A stretch of 64,000 nt of DNA, from positions 62,001-126,000 of the forward strand of contig JAGWXF010000005.1 of the NCBI GenBank assembly GCA_018970025.1, in the 5' to 3' direction. The translations under genes and the position numbers were made by a program. Source of the stretch: Actinomycetales bacterium. GTDB taxonomy: Bacteria; Actinomycetota; Actinomycetes; S36-B12. Under the pieces are notes generated by a model. It made no database searches. It was not told the DNA's origin and saw only the letters and a program-made list of their open reading frames with translations. Positions 1-8,976 of this stretch are shown one piece after another (within the stretch, counting starts at the first letter, position 1; the number at the start of each line of letters is the position of its first letter).

Positions 1-9
1 AGTGGCCCA

Positions 10-3000
10 ATGACGCGGGAGGATCAGTTCGTCCACCTCCACGTCCATACCGAGTACTCGATGCTCGACGGTGCCGCTCGGCTCGATGACCTCTTCGAGC
101 AGGCGGAGCGCCTGGGCATGCCGGCGATCGCGATGACCGATCACGGCAACCTCTACGGGGCGTACGACTTCTACAAGAAGGCCAGGGGCCGAGGCATCAA
201 GCCGATCATCGGGCTCGAGGGCTACTACGCGCCCCAGGGGCGATTCGAGCGCCGCCCGTTCGACTTCGGCGGCGGGTTCGACGAGGGAACGCCGGAGGAC
301 GTCGGCGGTGGCCGGGGGAAGTTCGGCTACACGCACATGACCCTGTGGGCGGAGAGCACCGCCGGGATGCACAATCTGTTCCGGCTGTCGTCCCTGGCCA
401 GCCTGGAGGGCCACTACCACAAGCCTCGCTTCGACCGCGAGCTGCTCGAGCGCCACGGATCCGGCCTGATCGGCACGACCGGGTGCCCCAGCGGCGAGGT
501 GAACCGCTGGCTGCAGGCCGGGCAGTACGACCGGGCCCTGGCGGCGGCCGCTGACTTCCGCGACATCCTCGGCGCGGGCAACTACTTCTGCGAGGTCATG
601 GACCACGGCCTGCAGGTCGAGCGGAGGTTCCGGGAGGATCTGCTCCGCATCGCCCGGGCGCTGGGCCTTCCCCTGGTCGCCACGAACGACGTGCACTACG
701 TCCATCAATCGGACGCCGACATGCATGACGTGCTGCTGTGCATCGGCACGCGGACGACGATGGACGACCCCAAGCGCTTCCGGTTCGATGCCCGGGACTT
801 CTACCTCAAGCCGGCCGAGCAGATGTACCAGGTGTGGAGCGAGCTTCCCGAGGCATGCGCGAACACCCTGCTGATCGCCGAGCGCTGCGAGGTGGCCTTC
901 GCCGAGGGCGCGAACCTGATGCCGCAGTTCCCGGTGCCGGCGGGCCAGACAGAGGAGTCCTGGCTGGTCAGGGAGGTCGAGGCGGGCCTGCTGCGCCGCT
1001 ACGCCGGCAGGGTGCCTGACGACGTGCGCCACCAGGCCGAGTACGAGGTCGGCGTCATCGTCCAGATGGGATTCCCTGGCTACTTCCTCGTCGTTGCCGA
1101 CCTCGTGCGCTATGCCAAGGAGAACGGCATCCGGGTCGGCCCCGGCCGAGGCTCCGCGGCGGGAGCGATGATCGCCTACGCGCTCGGCATCACGGACCTC
1201 GACCCGATCAGGCACGGGCTGCTGTTCGAGCGGTTCCTCAACCCAGAGCGCATCTCGATGCCGGACATCGACATCGACTTCGACGAGCGACGACGGTCGG
1301 ACATGATCCGCTATGCGACCGAGCGATACGGCGAGGAGCGAGTCGCGCAGATCGTGACCTATGGCTCCATCAAGGCCAAGGCTGCGATCAAGGACAGTGC
1401 GCGGGTCCTTGGCTACCCGTACGCCCTCGGGGACCGCATCACCAAGGCCATGCCTGCGTCGGTGATGGGCAAGGACATCTCGCTGGGCGCTGCCTTCGAC
1501 CCGGCTGACGCTCGCTACGCGGAGGCTGCCGAGTTCCGCTCCCTGGTCGAGGCGGATGCCGATGTGCGGCGGATCGTCGAGACGGCCCGGGGGCTGGAGG
1601 GACTCAAGCGCCAGCCCGGAGTCCACGCGGCCGGCGTGATCCTGTGCCGCGAGCCGCTGATGGACGTCGTGCCTGTCTGGCGACGGGAGCAGGACGGCGC
1701 GATCATCACCCAGTTCGACATGGGTGCCTGCGAGTCGCTCGGCCTGCTGAAGATGGACTTCCTCGGGCTGCGCAACCTCACGGTGCTCGACGACTGCCTG
1801 CGCCACATCGAGGTGAATCGGCAGGAGCGGGTCGTCCTGGAGGAGCTGCCCCTCGCGGACGGGCCGACGTATGAGCTGCTCGCCCGTGGCGACACGCTCG
1901 GGGTGTTCCAGCTCGACGGCGGGCCCATGCGTGCATTGCTGCGGTCGATGCAGCCGGACGGATTCGAGGACATCTCCGCGGTCCTGGCCCTGTACCGGCC
2001 AGGACCGATGGGCGCCAACGCGCACAACGACTATGCCGACCGAAAGAACGGCCGAAAGCCCGTCGTCCCGATCCACCCTGAGCTCGCCGAGCCGCTGGCG
2101 GACATCCTGGGAGACACCTACGGCCTGATCGTCTACCAGGAGCAGGTCATGGCGATCGCCCAGCGCCTGGCGGGCTACTCCCTGGGCAAGGCAGACCTGC
2201 TGCGACGAGCGATGGGCAAGAAGAAGAAGGAGATCCTGGAGCAGGAGTTCGTCCCGTTCCGAGACGGCATGCGTGCCAACGGATACAGCGATCACGCGAT
2301 CTCGACGCTGTGGGAGATCCTCGTCCCCTTCTCCGACTACGCATTCAACAAGGCGCACACCGCCGGGTATGGCCTGGTCTCGTTCTGGACTGCCTACCTG
2401 AAGGCCAACTACCCAGCCGAGTACATGGCCGCGCTGCTCACCTCGGTCCAGGACGACAAGGACAAGTCGGCCGTCTACCTCAATGAATGCCGGCGGATGG
2501 GCATCAAGGTGCTGCCGCCGGACGTCAACGAGTCCGATGCCGACTTCACTCCCCGCGGGACCGATATCCGCTTCGGCCTTGCGGCTATCCGCAACGTCGG
2601 GTCGAACGTGGTCGAGTCCATCATCGCCACCCGCCGCCGCCTGGGGCGCTTCAGCGACTTCAGCGACTTCATTGCCAAGGTCGATGCCACGGCCTGCAAC
2701 AAGCGTGTCGTCGAGTCCCTGATCAAGGCGGGGTCCTTTGATTCCTTCGGCCACACGCGCAAGGGCCTGGTGCAGGTGCACGAGCAGGTCGTCGATGCCG
2801 CCGTCGAGATCAAGCGCGCGGAGTCCATCGGCCAGTTCGACCTCTTCGGCGGGCTGGGAAGCGCTGCTGACCCGTCTCTTGCACCGTCAGTGGAGATCTC
2901 GCACGTGGAATGGGAGAAGTCGGTCCTGCTGGCCCATGAGCGCGACATGCTCGGCCTGTACGTGTCCGACCATCCGCTGCACGGCATCGAGGGCCTGCTT

Positions 3001-3549
3001 GCGCAGCTGACCGACCGAAGCATCGCCTCACTGCATGTCGACGACCGAAATGACGGGGTGACGGCCACGATCGGGGGCCTGGTCACCGCCGTCCAGCGCA
3101 AGACGACCAAGCAGGGCTCGGCCTGGGCGATCGTGACCCTTGAGGATCTCGAGGGGTCGGTCGAGGTCATGGTGTTCCCCCAGTCCTACGCGCAGGCGAG
3201 CACGCTGCTGGCCGAGGATGCCGTGCTGATCGTGCGGGCCAAGGTCGACCGCAGTGATGACGACGGCATCAGGGTCGTCGCCCAGGAGATCAGCGCCCCG
3301 GACCTGTCGGAGGCTGTCTCCGGCCCGGTCCGGCTGACGCTGCAGGAGAGTCGCTGCATCCCGCCGCTGATGGCCCGCCTTCGTGAGATCCTCGCCGACC
3401 ACCCCGGGACCACGGAGGTCCACCTGCACCTCACCGGCGGATCCCGGACCACGGTGCTGCGGCTCGACGATCGACTCCGGGTGACGCCGTCCCCGTCCCT
3501 GTTCGGCGATCTCAAGGCCATCCTCGGCCCGAACTGCCTGGGCTCGTGA
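10..3549 (+). CDS. dnaE: DNA polymerase III subunit alpha (DnaE)
   Basis: Replicative DNA polymerase catalytic subunit, 1179 residues, the usual size for DnaE1-type alpha subunits. The N-terminal PHP domain is visible (HLHVHTEYSMLDG, His11 and His13). The polymerase palm motif PDIDIDF lies around residues 418-424, where the aspartates bind catalytic metal. Helix-hairpin-helix and OB-fold regions follow, and the C-terminal OB domain (around 1010-1090) ends before a short tail. Only nine bases precede the ATG, so the promoter and any upstream start lie outside the window. Its stop overlaps the next gene's start. In Actinobacteria DnaE1 is the essential replicase and its PHP domain often carries proofreading activity; whether it does so here is inference. 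Confidence 0.97.
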   Translation: MTREDQFVHLHVHTEYSMLDGAARLDDLFEQAERLGMPAIAMTDHGNLYGAYDFYKKARGRGIKPIIGLEGYYAPQGRFERRPFDFGGGFDEGTPEDVGGGRGKFGYTHMTLWAESTAGMHNLFRLSSLASLEGHYHKPRFDRELLERHGSGLIGTTGCPSGEVNRWLQAGQYDRALAAAADFRDILGAGNYFCEVMDHGLQVERRFREDLLRIARALGLPLVATNDVHYVHQSDADMHDVLLCIGTRTTMDDPKRFRFDARDFYLKPAEQMYQVWSELPEACANTLLIAERCEVAFAEGANLMPQFPVPAGQTEESWLVREVEAGLLRRYAGRVPDDVRHQAEYEVGVIVQMGFPGYFLVVADLVRYAKENGIRVGPGRGSAAGAMIAYALGITDLDPIRHGLLFERFLNPERISMPDIDIDFDERRRSDMIRYATERYGEERVAQIVTYGSIKAKAAIKDSARVLGYPYALGDRITKAMPASVMGKDISLGAAFDPADARYAEAAEFRSLVEADADVRRIVETARGLEGLKRQPGVHAAGVILCREPLMDVVPVWRREQDGAIITQFDMGACESLGLLKMDFLGLRNLTVLDDCLRHIEVNRQERVVLEELPLADGPTYELLARGDTLGVFQLDGGPMRALLRSMQPDGFEDISAVLALYRPGPMGANAHNDYADRKNGRKPVVPIHPELAEPLADILGDTYGLIVYQEQVMAIAQRLAGYSLGKADLLRRAMGKKKKEILEQEFVPFRDGMRANGYSDHAISTLWEILVPFSDYAFNKAHTAGYGLVSFWTAYLKANYPAEYMAALLTSVQDDKDKSAVYLNECRRMGIKVLPPDVNESDADFTPRGTDIRFGLAAIRNVGSNVVESIIATRRRLGRFSDFSDFIAKVDATACNKRVVESLIKAGSFDSFGHTRKGLVQVHEQVVDAAVEIKRAESIGQFDLFGGLGSAADPSLAPSVEISHVEWEKSVLLAHERDMLGLYVSDHPLHGIEGLLAQLTDRSIASLHVDDRNDGVTATIGGLVTAVQRKTTKQGSAWAIVTLEDLEGSVEVMVFPQSYAQASTLLAEDAVLIVRAKVDRSDDDGIRVVAQEISAPDLSEAVSGPVRLTLQESRCIPPLMARLREILADHPGTTEVHLHLTGGSRTTVLRLDDRLRVTPSPSLFGDLKAILGPNCLGS

Positions 3550-4070
3550 TGACGATCGCACGGCGGGCCAGCGCTGTCATCGCGGCAGGGGGTGCCTTCG
3601 GCCTGCTGGCCGGCGTTGCACTGGGAGTGCTGTGGTGGCGACTGGCCCCTCGGGTGCCCCTGGTCGTGCGTCCGGGGGAGTCATACCCGCAGGGCTACCA
3701 GCCGGATGGCTACCTCGGTGCCGATGTCTCCTTCGCCATCCTGGCGATGATCGCGGGCGTAGCCGTCACCATCGGCCTGCTCGCGATGCGCCGCGAGCAC
3801 CTGATCTCCGTGCTGATCGCGAGCCTGCTCGCGGGGGGCCTTGGGTCGGTGGCGATGTGGTTCGTCGGGGGCCGTCTGGGCTCGGTCGATATCGAGGGGC
3901 TCAGTGCCACCACGACTGCCGATGTGGTGGTCGATGCGCCGCTGCATGTCAGCATGCCTGCTGTGCTGCTGCTGTGGCCGCTGACGGCGGCCGGACTGGT
4001 CACCGTCATGGCGTTCGGCGACTGGTGGACGCAGGTCAGGGCCGGTCGTCGCGGGCAATCGGCGCCATGA
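3546..4070 (+). CDS. Four-helix membrane protein, DUF2567-like
   Basis: A 174-residue membrane protein of unknown function. Hydrophobic segments lie near residues 8-32, 62-80, 86-106 and 136-158. The loop after the first helix carries a VRPGESYPQGYQPDGYLGAD stretch. The layout resembles the actinobacterial DUF2567 family, which I recognise only by general pattern. The start is GTG 3546 (GTGA overlap with the dnaE stop) or the adjacent ATG 3549, so it is translationally coupled to dnaE. Its last 35 bases overlap the 3' end of the convergent ybaK gene. No catalytic residues are evident. Confidence 0.75.
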   Translation: MMTIARRASAVIAAGGAFGLLAGVALGVLWWRLAPRVPLVVRPGESYPQGYQPDGYLGADVSFAILAMIAGVAVTIGLLAMRREHLISVLIASLLAGGLGSVAMWFVGGRLGSVDIEGLSATTTADVVVDAPLHVSMPAVLLLWPLTAAGLVTVMAFGDWWTQVRAGRRGQSAP

Positions 4071-4521
4071 TGGCATGAGCGGCGCGCTGCAGGTCGTCCG
4101 GCGACAGTCCCAGGCTCAGGCCCCTGCGGCCCCCTGAGACGTAGACCACGTCGAACAGGATGGCCTGCTCGTCGAGGTATGCGGGCAGTGGGCGCTTGAG
4201 CCCGATCGGGCTGATGCCCCCGACGACGTACCCGGTGATTCGCTCTGCCAGATCGGATGAGGCCATCTCAGCCCGGCGCCCGCCCGCTGCATGGGCCAGT
4301 GCCTTCAGGTCCAGGTGGCCGCTGACGGGCACGATCCCGACCGTGGGGTCGCCGTCCACCAGCGCGATCAAGGTCTTGAATACCTGGTCGGACCGCAGGC
4401 CGAGGGCAGCGACGGATTCCTCCCCGAAGGCGCGGGCCCGTGGGTCGTGCTGGTACGGATGGCTGGTGAAGGAGATGCCGGCACGATGCAGTGCGATCAG
4501 GGCGGGGGTGCCGGTTGCCAT
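4036..4521 (-). CDS. ybaK: YbaK/EbsC-family Cys-tRNA(Pro) deacylase
   Basis: A 161-residue protein of the YbaK/ProX fold. Such enzymes hydrolyse Cys-tRNA(Pro) misacylated by prolyl-tRNA synthetase. The sequence shows the family pattern: TSHPYQHDPRARAFGEES near the N-terminus, a QVFKTLIALVDG strand with the conserved lysine, and VVGGISPIGLKRPLPAYLDE with the GxxSPxG loop at the active site. It starts at ATG 4521, 12 bases after the stop of the upstream LON-domain gene on the same strand, so the two probably form an operon. The 3' end overlaps the convergent membrane protein gene. Confidence 0.92.
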   Translation of the reverse strand: MATGTPALIALHRAGISFTSHPYQHDPRARAFGEESVAALGLRSDQVFKTLIALVDGDPTVGIVPVSGHLDLKALAHAAGGRRAEMASSDLAERITGYVVGGISPIGLKRPLPAYLDEQAILFDVVYVSGGRRGLSLGLSPDDLQRAAHAIMAPIARDDRP

Positions 4522-4533
4522 GCGCTGCGGAGA

Positions 4534-5205
4534 TCAGTTGAGCGAGCCGGGGTCGCCGATCGGCTCGATGGCTGGGACAGCCGCGAGGGCAGCGATCAGG
4601 CCGTTCTCCCGCACCAGGAGCGACGCGGCCCGATCCAGTCGGGCGGCGGTATCCGGCATGGCGAGCAGATCCTGTCGCTCGGCCATCGGCAGGACCATCG
4701 CGGCCGTGACCAGGTAGCCCAGGACCGTGGGATCATCGGGAAGGTCATCCGCCGGGGCATCGGGCGTCGGCGCCTGCCCTGCAAGCAGCCGCCGGTAGCC
4801 GTCGAACAGGCGCGCCACGCGTCGGGCGATGGAGGCATCGACAGCAGCGCCGTCATCGTCCAGGAAGTCGACCATCGCCATGGCGAGCGGACTGCTCTGG
4901 TCGACCGATACCAGGCGAAAGCGCCGGCTTCCGGTGGTCACGATGTCGTACCGGCCGTCATCGAGCTCCTCTGCGCTGCGCAGGATGGTCGCGGTGCCGA
5001 CCGGGTAGAGGGCCTGCATGCCGTCGCGGTCGAACGAACGACCCTCGCGCACGGCGATGATCCCGAACTCCCGCTGCTCCTCATCGGGCCGGGCGAGCAG
5101 CGCCTGGACCATCGCGCGATAGCGCGGCTCGAAGATGTGCAGCGGCAGCACCAGCCCGGGGACGAGCACCGCGTTGAGCGGGAACAGCGGAAGCGCCTCG
5201 GGCAC
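4534..5205 (-). CDS. Stand-alone LON substrate-binding domain protein
   Basis: A 223-residue protein consisting of a Lon protease N-terminal-like domain without the AAA+ ATPase or protease parts. The typical opening ([25 protein letters not shown]) is clear, followed by a mixed beta region and a helical C-terminal bundle. Such proteins sit beside hisD in many actinobacteria; their function is not established. I chose GTG 5205 because the family motif begins three residues later, and because a TACGCT hexamer lies exactly six bases upstream, consistent with leaderless transcription. The reading frame stays open further upstream but runs into hisD. It is divergent from hisD with a 23-bp gap. Confidence 0.88.
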   Translation of the reverse strand: MPEALPLFPLNAVLVPGLVLPLHIFEPRYRAMVQALLARPDEEQREFGIIAVREGRSFDRDGMQALYPVGTATILRSAEELDDGRYDIVTTGSRRFRLVSVDQSSPLAMAMVDFLDDDGAAVDASIARRVARLFDGYRRLLAGQAPTPDAPADDLPDDPTVLGYLVTAAMVLPMAERQDLLAMPDTAARLDRAASLLVRENGLIAALAAVPAIEPIGDPGSLN

Positions 5206-5211
5206 CGGGTC

Positions 5212-5217
5212 AGCGTA
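5212..5217 (-). promoter_or_regulatory. -10 hexamer for the LON-domain gene (leaderless)
   Basis: Read on the minus strand this is TACGCT, matching TAnnnT, followed by six bases and the GTG at 5205. It shares two bases with the plus-strand hisD -10 element. Confidence 0.55.
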
Positions 5218-5221
5218 AACT
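5216..5221 (+). promoter_or_regulatory. -10 hexamer for hisD (leaderless)
   Basis: TAAACT, seven bases before the hisD GTG at 5229. It matches the TAnnnT core with the spacing seen in leaderless actinobacterial transcripts. No convincing -35 box is visible; that region lies within the LON-domain gene. Confidence 0.6.
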
Positions 5222-5228
5222 GCGCGAC

Positions 5229-6548
5229 GTGATCCGGCGCATCGACCTTCGCGGCTGTGACCAGGATCCTCGCGGGGCAATGCCCCGGGCGGCGATGGAC
5301 GTCGCCGATGCAACGGAGCGCATCCGGCCCATCCTCGCCGATGTGCGCGATCGGGGAGCATCGGCGGTCCTCGAGTGGTCGCAGCGCCTCGATGGAGTTG
5401 CGCCCCCGAGCCTGCGCGTGCCGCCCGACCGCATCCAGGCAGCACTGGCCGGGCTTGATGCTGACGTGCGCACCGCACTCCATGAGTCGATCAGGCGGGC
5501 TCGGCTCGTGCATGACGACCAGCGGCGAGCCGATGTCACCACGGTCGTCGTCCCGGGAGGCACCGTTACCGAGCGGTGGCTGCCCGTGTCCAGGGTGGGC
5601 CTCTACGTCCCGGGCGGGCGCGCGGTGTATCCCAGCAGCGTGGTGATGAATGTGGTTCCCGCGCAGGCCGCAGGGGTGCCGTCCCTGGCCGTGGTGTCGC
5701 CCCCCCAGCCGGACTTCGGCGGCTGGCCCCACCCCGCGATCCTGGCGGCCTGCGCGATGCTGGGGGTCGAGGAGGTCTACGCGGTCGGCGGCGCCCAGGC
5801 GGTGGCCATGCTGGCCTACGGCATCGATCTGCCCGACGGCACCAGCTGTGCCCCGGTCGAGCTCGTCACCGGCCCTGGCAACATCTACGTGACCGCGGCC
5901 AAGCGTGCCCTCCAGGGCCTGATCGGTATCGACAGCGAGGCAGGGCCGACGGAGATCGCTGTCCTCGCGGACGACAGCGCTGACCCCGCGCATGTCGCGG
6001 CTGATCTCATCAGCCAGGCCGAGCATGACGTGCTGGCCGCCGCCGTGCTCGTGACCCCGTCCGCCGAGCTGGCCGATGCCGTCGAGGCCGAGGTGGAGCG
6101 GCAGGTCGCGCTGACCAAGCATGCCGAGCGGATCCGGCAGGCGCTCACCGGCGCCCAGAGCGCCGTGGTGCTCGTTGATGGCCTCGATCATGGCCTGCAG
6201 GTCGTCGATGCGTATGCGGCCGAGCACCTGGAGATCCAGACCAGGGATGCCCGGGAGGTCGCGATGCGAGTGCGCAATGCCGGGGCCATCTTCGTCGGAG
6301 CCTTCGCTCCGGTCTCCCTGGGCGACTACTGCGCGGGTTCCAACCACGTCCTTCCGACCGCTGGATCGGCCCGGCACTCGTCGGGGCTGTCGGTGCAGTC
6401 CTTCCTTCGCGGGATCCATATCGTCGAGTACGACGAGAGTGCCCTGCGCGAGGTCGCGCCGCATGTCATCGCCCTGGCCGGAGCCGAGGACCTTCCCGGT
6501 CACGGAGATGCCATCAGGGCTCGGGTTGAGGACGGCTTCGGCTCGTGA
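5229..6548 (+). CDS. hisD: Histidinol dehydrogenase
   Basis: Catalyses the last two steps of histidine synthesis, L-histidinol to L-histidine, with NAD and zinc. The 439-residue length is normal. Visible motifs are [14 protein letters not shown] (around 213-226), the [10 protein letters not shown] segment, ISQAEHD, and the signature [10 protein letters not shown] containing His373, near a zinc site. It opens the his cluster and appears to have its own leaderless promoter. Its stop overlaps the hisC start (GTGA), so hisD and hisC are translationally coupled. The GTG at 5229 is the start that places the -10 hexamer seven bases upstream. Confidence 0.97.
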   Translation: MIRRIDLRGCDQDPRGAMPRAAMDVADATERIRPILADVRDRGASAVLEWSQRLDGVAPPSLRVPPDRIQAALAGLDADVRTALHESIRRARLVHDDQRRADVTTVVVPGGTVTERWLPVSRVGLYVPGGRAVYPSSVVMNVVPAQAAGVPSLAVVSPPQPDFGGWPHPAILAACAMLGVEEVYAVGGAQAVAMLAYGIDLPDGTSCAPVELVTGPGNIYVTAAKRALQGLIGIDSEAGPTEIAVLADDSADPAHVAADLISQAEHDVLAAAVLVTPSAELADAVEAEVERQVALTKHAERIRQALTGAQSAVVLVDGLDHGLQVVDAYAAEHLEIQTRDAREVAMRVRNAGAIFVGAFAPVSLGDYCAGSNHVLPTAGSARHSSGLSVQSFLRGIHIVEYDESALREVAPHVIALAGAEDLPGHGDAIRARVEDGFGS

Positions 6549-7645
6549 GCGGATTCACCCTGCCCCTCCGGGCAGACCTCGTGGGCGTGCGTTCCTACGG
6601 CGCGCCGCAGCTGCGCGGTCCGATCCTGCTCAATGTCAACGAGAATCCGTTCCCCCTGCCCAATGACGTGGCCCGGGCGATGGCCGACGCAGTCGGCGGC
6701 CTGGCCGCAGGCCTCCACCGGTACCCAGAGCGGGATGCCGTCGACCTGCGGGCCGACCTCGCCCGGTACCTCGAACGCGAGTCCGAAGTCGTGGTCGATC
6801 CATCGCGGGTATGGGCGGCGAATGGCTCCAACGAGGTGATGCACCACCTGTTCCTGGCCTTCGGTGGCCCCGGTCGCACTGCCATCACCTTCGACCCGAC
6901 GTATTCCATGTACCCCGAGTACGCACGGGACACATTCACCCGCTTCATCTCCTTTCCCAGGCGCGACGATTTTTCAGTGGACGTCAACCAGGCCATCGCC
7001 GCGATCGAGGATGTCCGCCCGAGCATGGTGGTGCTGGCATCGCCGAACAATCCGACCGGCACCGCCCTGCCGCTGGACGACCTCTCGGCGATCGCCGAGG
7101 CATGCATGCATACGGGGGCCATGACCATCGTGGACGAGGCCTATGCCGAGTTCCGCCGGGCGGGCGTCCCAAGCGCCCTGGCGCTGCTGGACCACCAGCC
7201 GAACCTGGTGGTCACCCGGACCATGAGCAAGGCGTTCGGCCTCGCCGGCGCTCGCGTGGGCTATGCCGTCGCGGCTGACCCGGCGGTGGTCCAGGCCTGC
7301 CAGGTCGTGCGACTGCCCTATCACCTGAGCGCGGTGACGCAGGCGGTCGCCCGGGTTGCGCTTGCGCATGCGCCAGCCCTGCAGGCACAGGTCGCGCTGA
7401 TCCGCGACGAGCGGGATCGCCTTGCGCAGTGGCTGGCTGGCGAGGGATTCGATGTGGCGGCCAGCGATGCCAACTTCATCATGTTCGGCCGCTTCGCAGA
7501 CCGGCACCAGACCTGGCAGCGCCTGCTCGACGAGGGCGTGCTCATCCGCGAGACCGGGCCGCAGGGATGGCTTCGGGTCAGCATCGGCACGCCCGAGGAG
7601 AACGATAGGTTCAGGGCCGCACTCCTGGCAGCCACGGCAGCCTGA
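6545..7645 (+). CDS. hisC: Histidinol-phosphate aminotransferase
   Basis: PLP-dependent class I/II aminotransferase, 366 residues, converting imidazole acetol phosphate to histidinol phosphate. Family motifs are [10 protein letters not shown] near the N-terminus, the [12 protein letters not shown] loop, VDEAYAEF, and [18 protein letters not shown], where Lys229 should form the Schiff base with PLP. The C-terminal [13 protein letters not shown] is typical. It begins at GTG 6545 inside the hisD stop (GTGA), and hisB follows 17 bases later. Some HisC paralogues act on aromatic amino acids, but the position between hisD and hisB argues for histidine. Confidence 0.96.
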   Translation: MSGFTLPLRADLVGVRSYGAPQLRGPILLNVNENPFPLPNDVARAMADAVGGLAAGLHRYPERDAVDLRADLARYLERESEVVVDPSRVWAANGSNEVMHHLFLAFGGPGRTAITFDPTYSMYPEYARDTFTRFISFPRRDDFSVDVNQAIAAIEDVRPSMVVLASPNNPTGTALPLDDLSAIAEACMHTGAMTIVDEAYAEFRRAGVPSALALLDHQPNLVVTRTMSKAFGLAGARVGYAVAADPAVVQACQVVRLPYHLSAVTQAVARVALAHAPALQAQVALIRDERDRLAQWLAGEGFDVAASDANFIMFGRFADRHQTWQRLLDEGVLIRETGPQGWLRVSIGTPEENDRFRAALLAATAA

Positions 7646-7662
7646 GCGACGAAGGGGCAGGC

Positions 7663-8259
7663 ATGGGCCGAAGCGCTCGCATCGAGCGAAGCACCAAGGA
7701 AAGCCAGGTGCTCGTCGAGCTGGACCTCGACGGCACGGGCACGAGCGACATCAGCACAGGCGTGCCGTTCTTCGACCACATGCTCGCCCAGCTGGCCAAG
7801 CATGGGGGGCTGGATCTCATCGTGCGCACCAGCGGGGACCTCGAGGTCGACGCCCATCACACCGTGGAGGACACCTCGCTCGCCCTCGGGCAGGCGGTCA
7901 ACGCTGCACTAGGGGACCGCGCCGGGCTGCGCCGGTTCGGCGACGCGACCGTGCCGCTCGACGAGTGCCTGGTGCAGTCGGCCGTGGATCTCTCCGGACG
8001 GCCCTACCTGGTGCACGTCGAGCCGGAGCTGGTCGAGCTGATCGGCACGTACGACACCACGCTGACCAGGCACATCTGGGAGTCGATCGTCGCGACGGCG
8101 CAGGTCACGCTGCATGTGCGAGTGCTCAGCGGTCGCAATGCCCATCATGTGGTCGAGGCCCAGTTCAAGTCAGTGGCCCGCGCCCTGCGCGACGCGGTCG
8201 CCGTGGATCCCCGGGTCGTGGGCATCCCCTCGACCAAGGGCACGCTCACGGCATCATGA
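7663..8259 (+). CDS. hisB: Imidazoleglycerol-phosphate dehydratase
   Basis: Monofunctional HisB of 198 residues, converting IGP to imidazole acetol phosphate. Manganese ligands come from the repeated motifs visible here: [14 protein letters not shown] near residues 27-40, DAHHTVED around 62-69, and [11 protein letters not shown] in the C-terminal half. The [18 protein letters not shown] segment is also conserved. A GAAGGGG ribosome binding site precedes the ATG. The fused HisB phosphatase domain of enterobacteria is absent, as expected for Actinobacteria. Its TGA stop overlaps the ATG of a 10-codon mini-ORF leading to hisH. Confidence 0.97.
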   Translation: MGRSARIERSTKESQVLVELDLDGTGTSDISTGVPFFDHMLAQLAKHGGLDLIVRTSGDLEVDAHHTVEDTSLALGQAVNAALGDRAGLRRFGDATVPLDECLVQSAVDLSGRPYLVHVEPELVELIGTYDTTLTRHIWESIVATAQVTLHVRVLSGRNAHHVVEAQFKSVARALRDAVAVDPRVVGIPSTKGTLTAS

Positions 8260-8288
8260 GCAGCCACGCCGTCGATCTGCGCCCATGA
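8256..8288 (+). CDS. Possible 10-codon bridging mini-ORF between hisB and hisH
   Basis: ATG 8256 overlaps the hisB stop as ATGA. Ten codons ([10 protein letters not shown]) follow, and the TGA at 8286-8288 overlaps the hisH ATG at 8285, again as ATGA. The peptide has no recognisable function. The arrangement could carry terminating ribosomes from hisB to hisH, which has no clear Shine-Dalgarno of its own. It may also be coincidence. Confidence 0.35.
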   Translation: MSSHAVDLRP

Positions 8289-8920
8289 GGGCCCCTTCGG
8301 TCGTCGTGCTGGACTACGGATCGGGAAACATCCGGTCGGTCCAGCGGGCACTGGAGCGCGCGGGCGCATCGGTGGAGATCACCGTCGACCCGGATCGGGT
8401 GATGCAGTGCGACGGACTCCTCGTGCCGGGAGTCGGTGCCTTCGCGGCCTGCATGGCCGGGTTGCGCGCAGCGCAGGGAGACGTCCTCATCGATCGGCGG
8501 CTTGCCGGGGGGCGGCCTGTGCTCGGCATCTGCGTCGGCATGCAGGTGATGTTCGAGCAGGGGGTCGAGCACGGCACCCTCACGCCCGGCCTTGCGCAGT
8601 GGCCCGGGATCGTCGAGGCCCTGCCGGCGGAGGTCCTGCCGCACATGGGCTGGAACACCGTCGAGGTCCCCGCGGGGTCGTCGCTCTTCGCGGGCGTGCA
8701 GGACCAGCGATTCACCTTCGTCCATTCATATGCGGCGCAGCGCTGGGAGATGGCCCAGGCAGATCCGAGCCGGCGGCCGCCGCTGGTCACCTGGTCCCAT
8801 CACGGCGCGGACTTCGTCGCAGCCGTGGAGAACGGTCCCCTGACGGCGACCCAGTTCCACCCGGAGAAGTCGGGGGACGCCGGCCTGCACCTGCTGCGCA
8901 ACTGGCTGGCCGCCCTCTGA
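8285..8920 (+). CDS. hisH: Imidazole glycerol phosphate synthase subunit HisH
   Basis: Glutamine amidotransferase subunit, 211 residues, supplying ammonia to HisF. The class I triad is visible: nucleophile Cys83 in [11 protein letters not shown], and His192 and Glu194 in [10 protein letters not shown]. The N-terminus [14 protein letters not shown] is characteristic. I chose ATG 8285, six residues before that motif; the upstream open frame overlaps hisB and is not coding. Downstream lie a GC hairpin and a new promoter for the isomerase gene. Confidence 0.95.
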   Translation: MRAPSVVVLDYGSGNIRSVQRALERAGASVEITVDPDRVMQCDGLLVPGVGAFAACMAGLRAAQGDVLIDRRLAGGRPVLGICVGMQVMFEQGVEHGTLTPGLAQWPGIVEALPAEVLPHMGWNTVEVPAGSSLFAGVQDQRFTFVHSYAAQRWEMAQADPSRRPPLVTWSHHGADFVAAVENGPLTATQFHPEKSGDAGLHLLRNWLAAL

Positions 8921-8943
8921 CGGGCGCAGCCATAGTGGAATGC

Positions 8944-8959
8944 CGGCCCGTCGGGGCCG
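8944..8959 (+). other. GC-rich hairpin in the hisH-hisA gap
   Basis: CGGCCC and GGGCCG form a perfect six-base-pair stem around a four-base loop, 23 bases after the hisH stop. There is no T run, so it is at most a weak terminator or a processing site. Confidence 0.35.
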
Positions 8960-8964
8960 TCCCG

Positions 8965-8970
8965 TAGGGT
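8965..8970 (+). promoter_or_regulatory. -10 hexamer for hisA/priA (leaderless)
   Basis: TAGGGT, six bases before the GTG at 8977. It would give the bifunctional isomerase its own transcript inside the his cluster. Confidence 0.6.
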
Positions 8971-8976
8971 CTGGCC

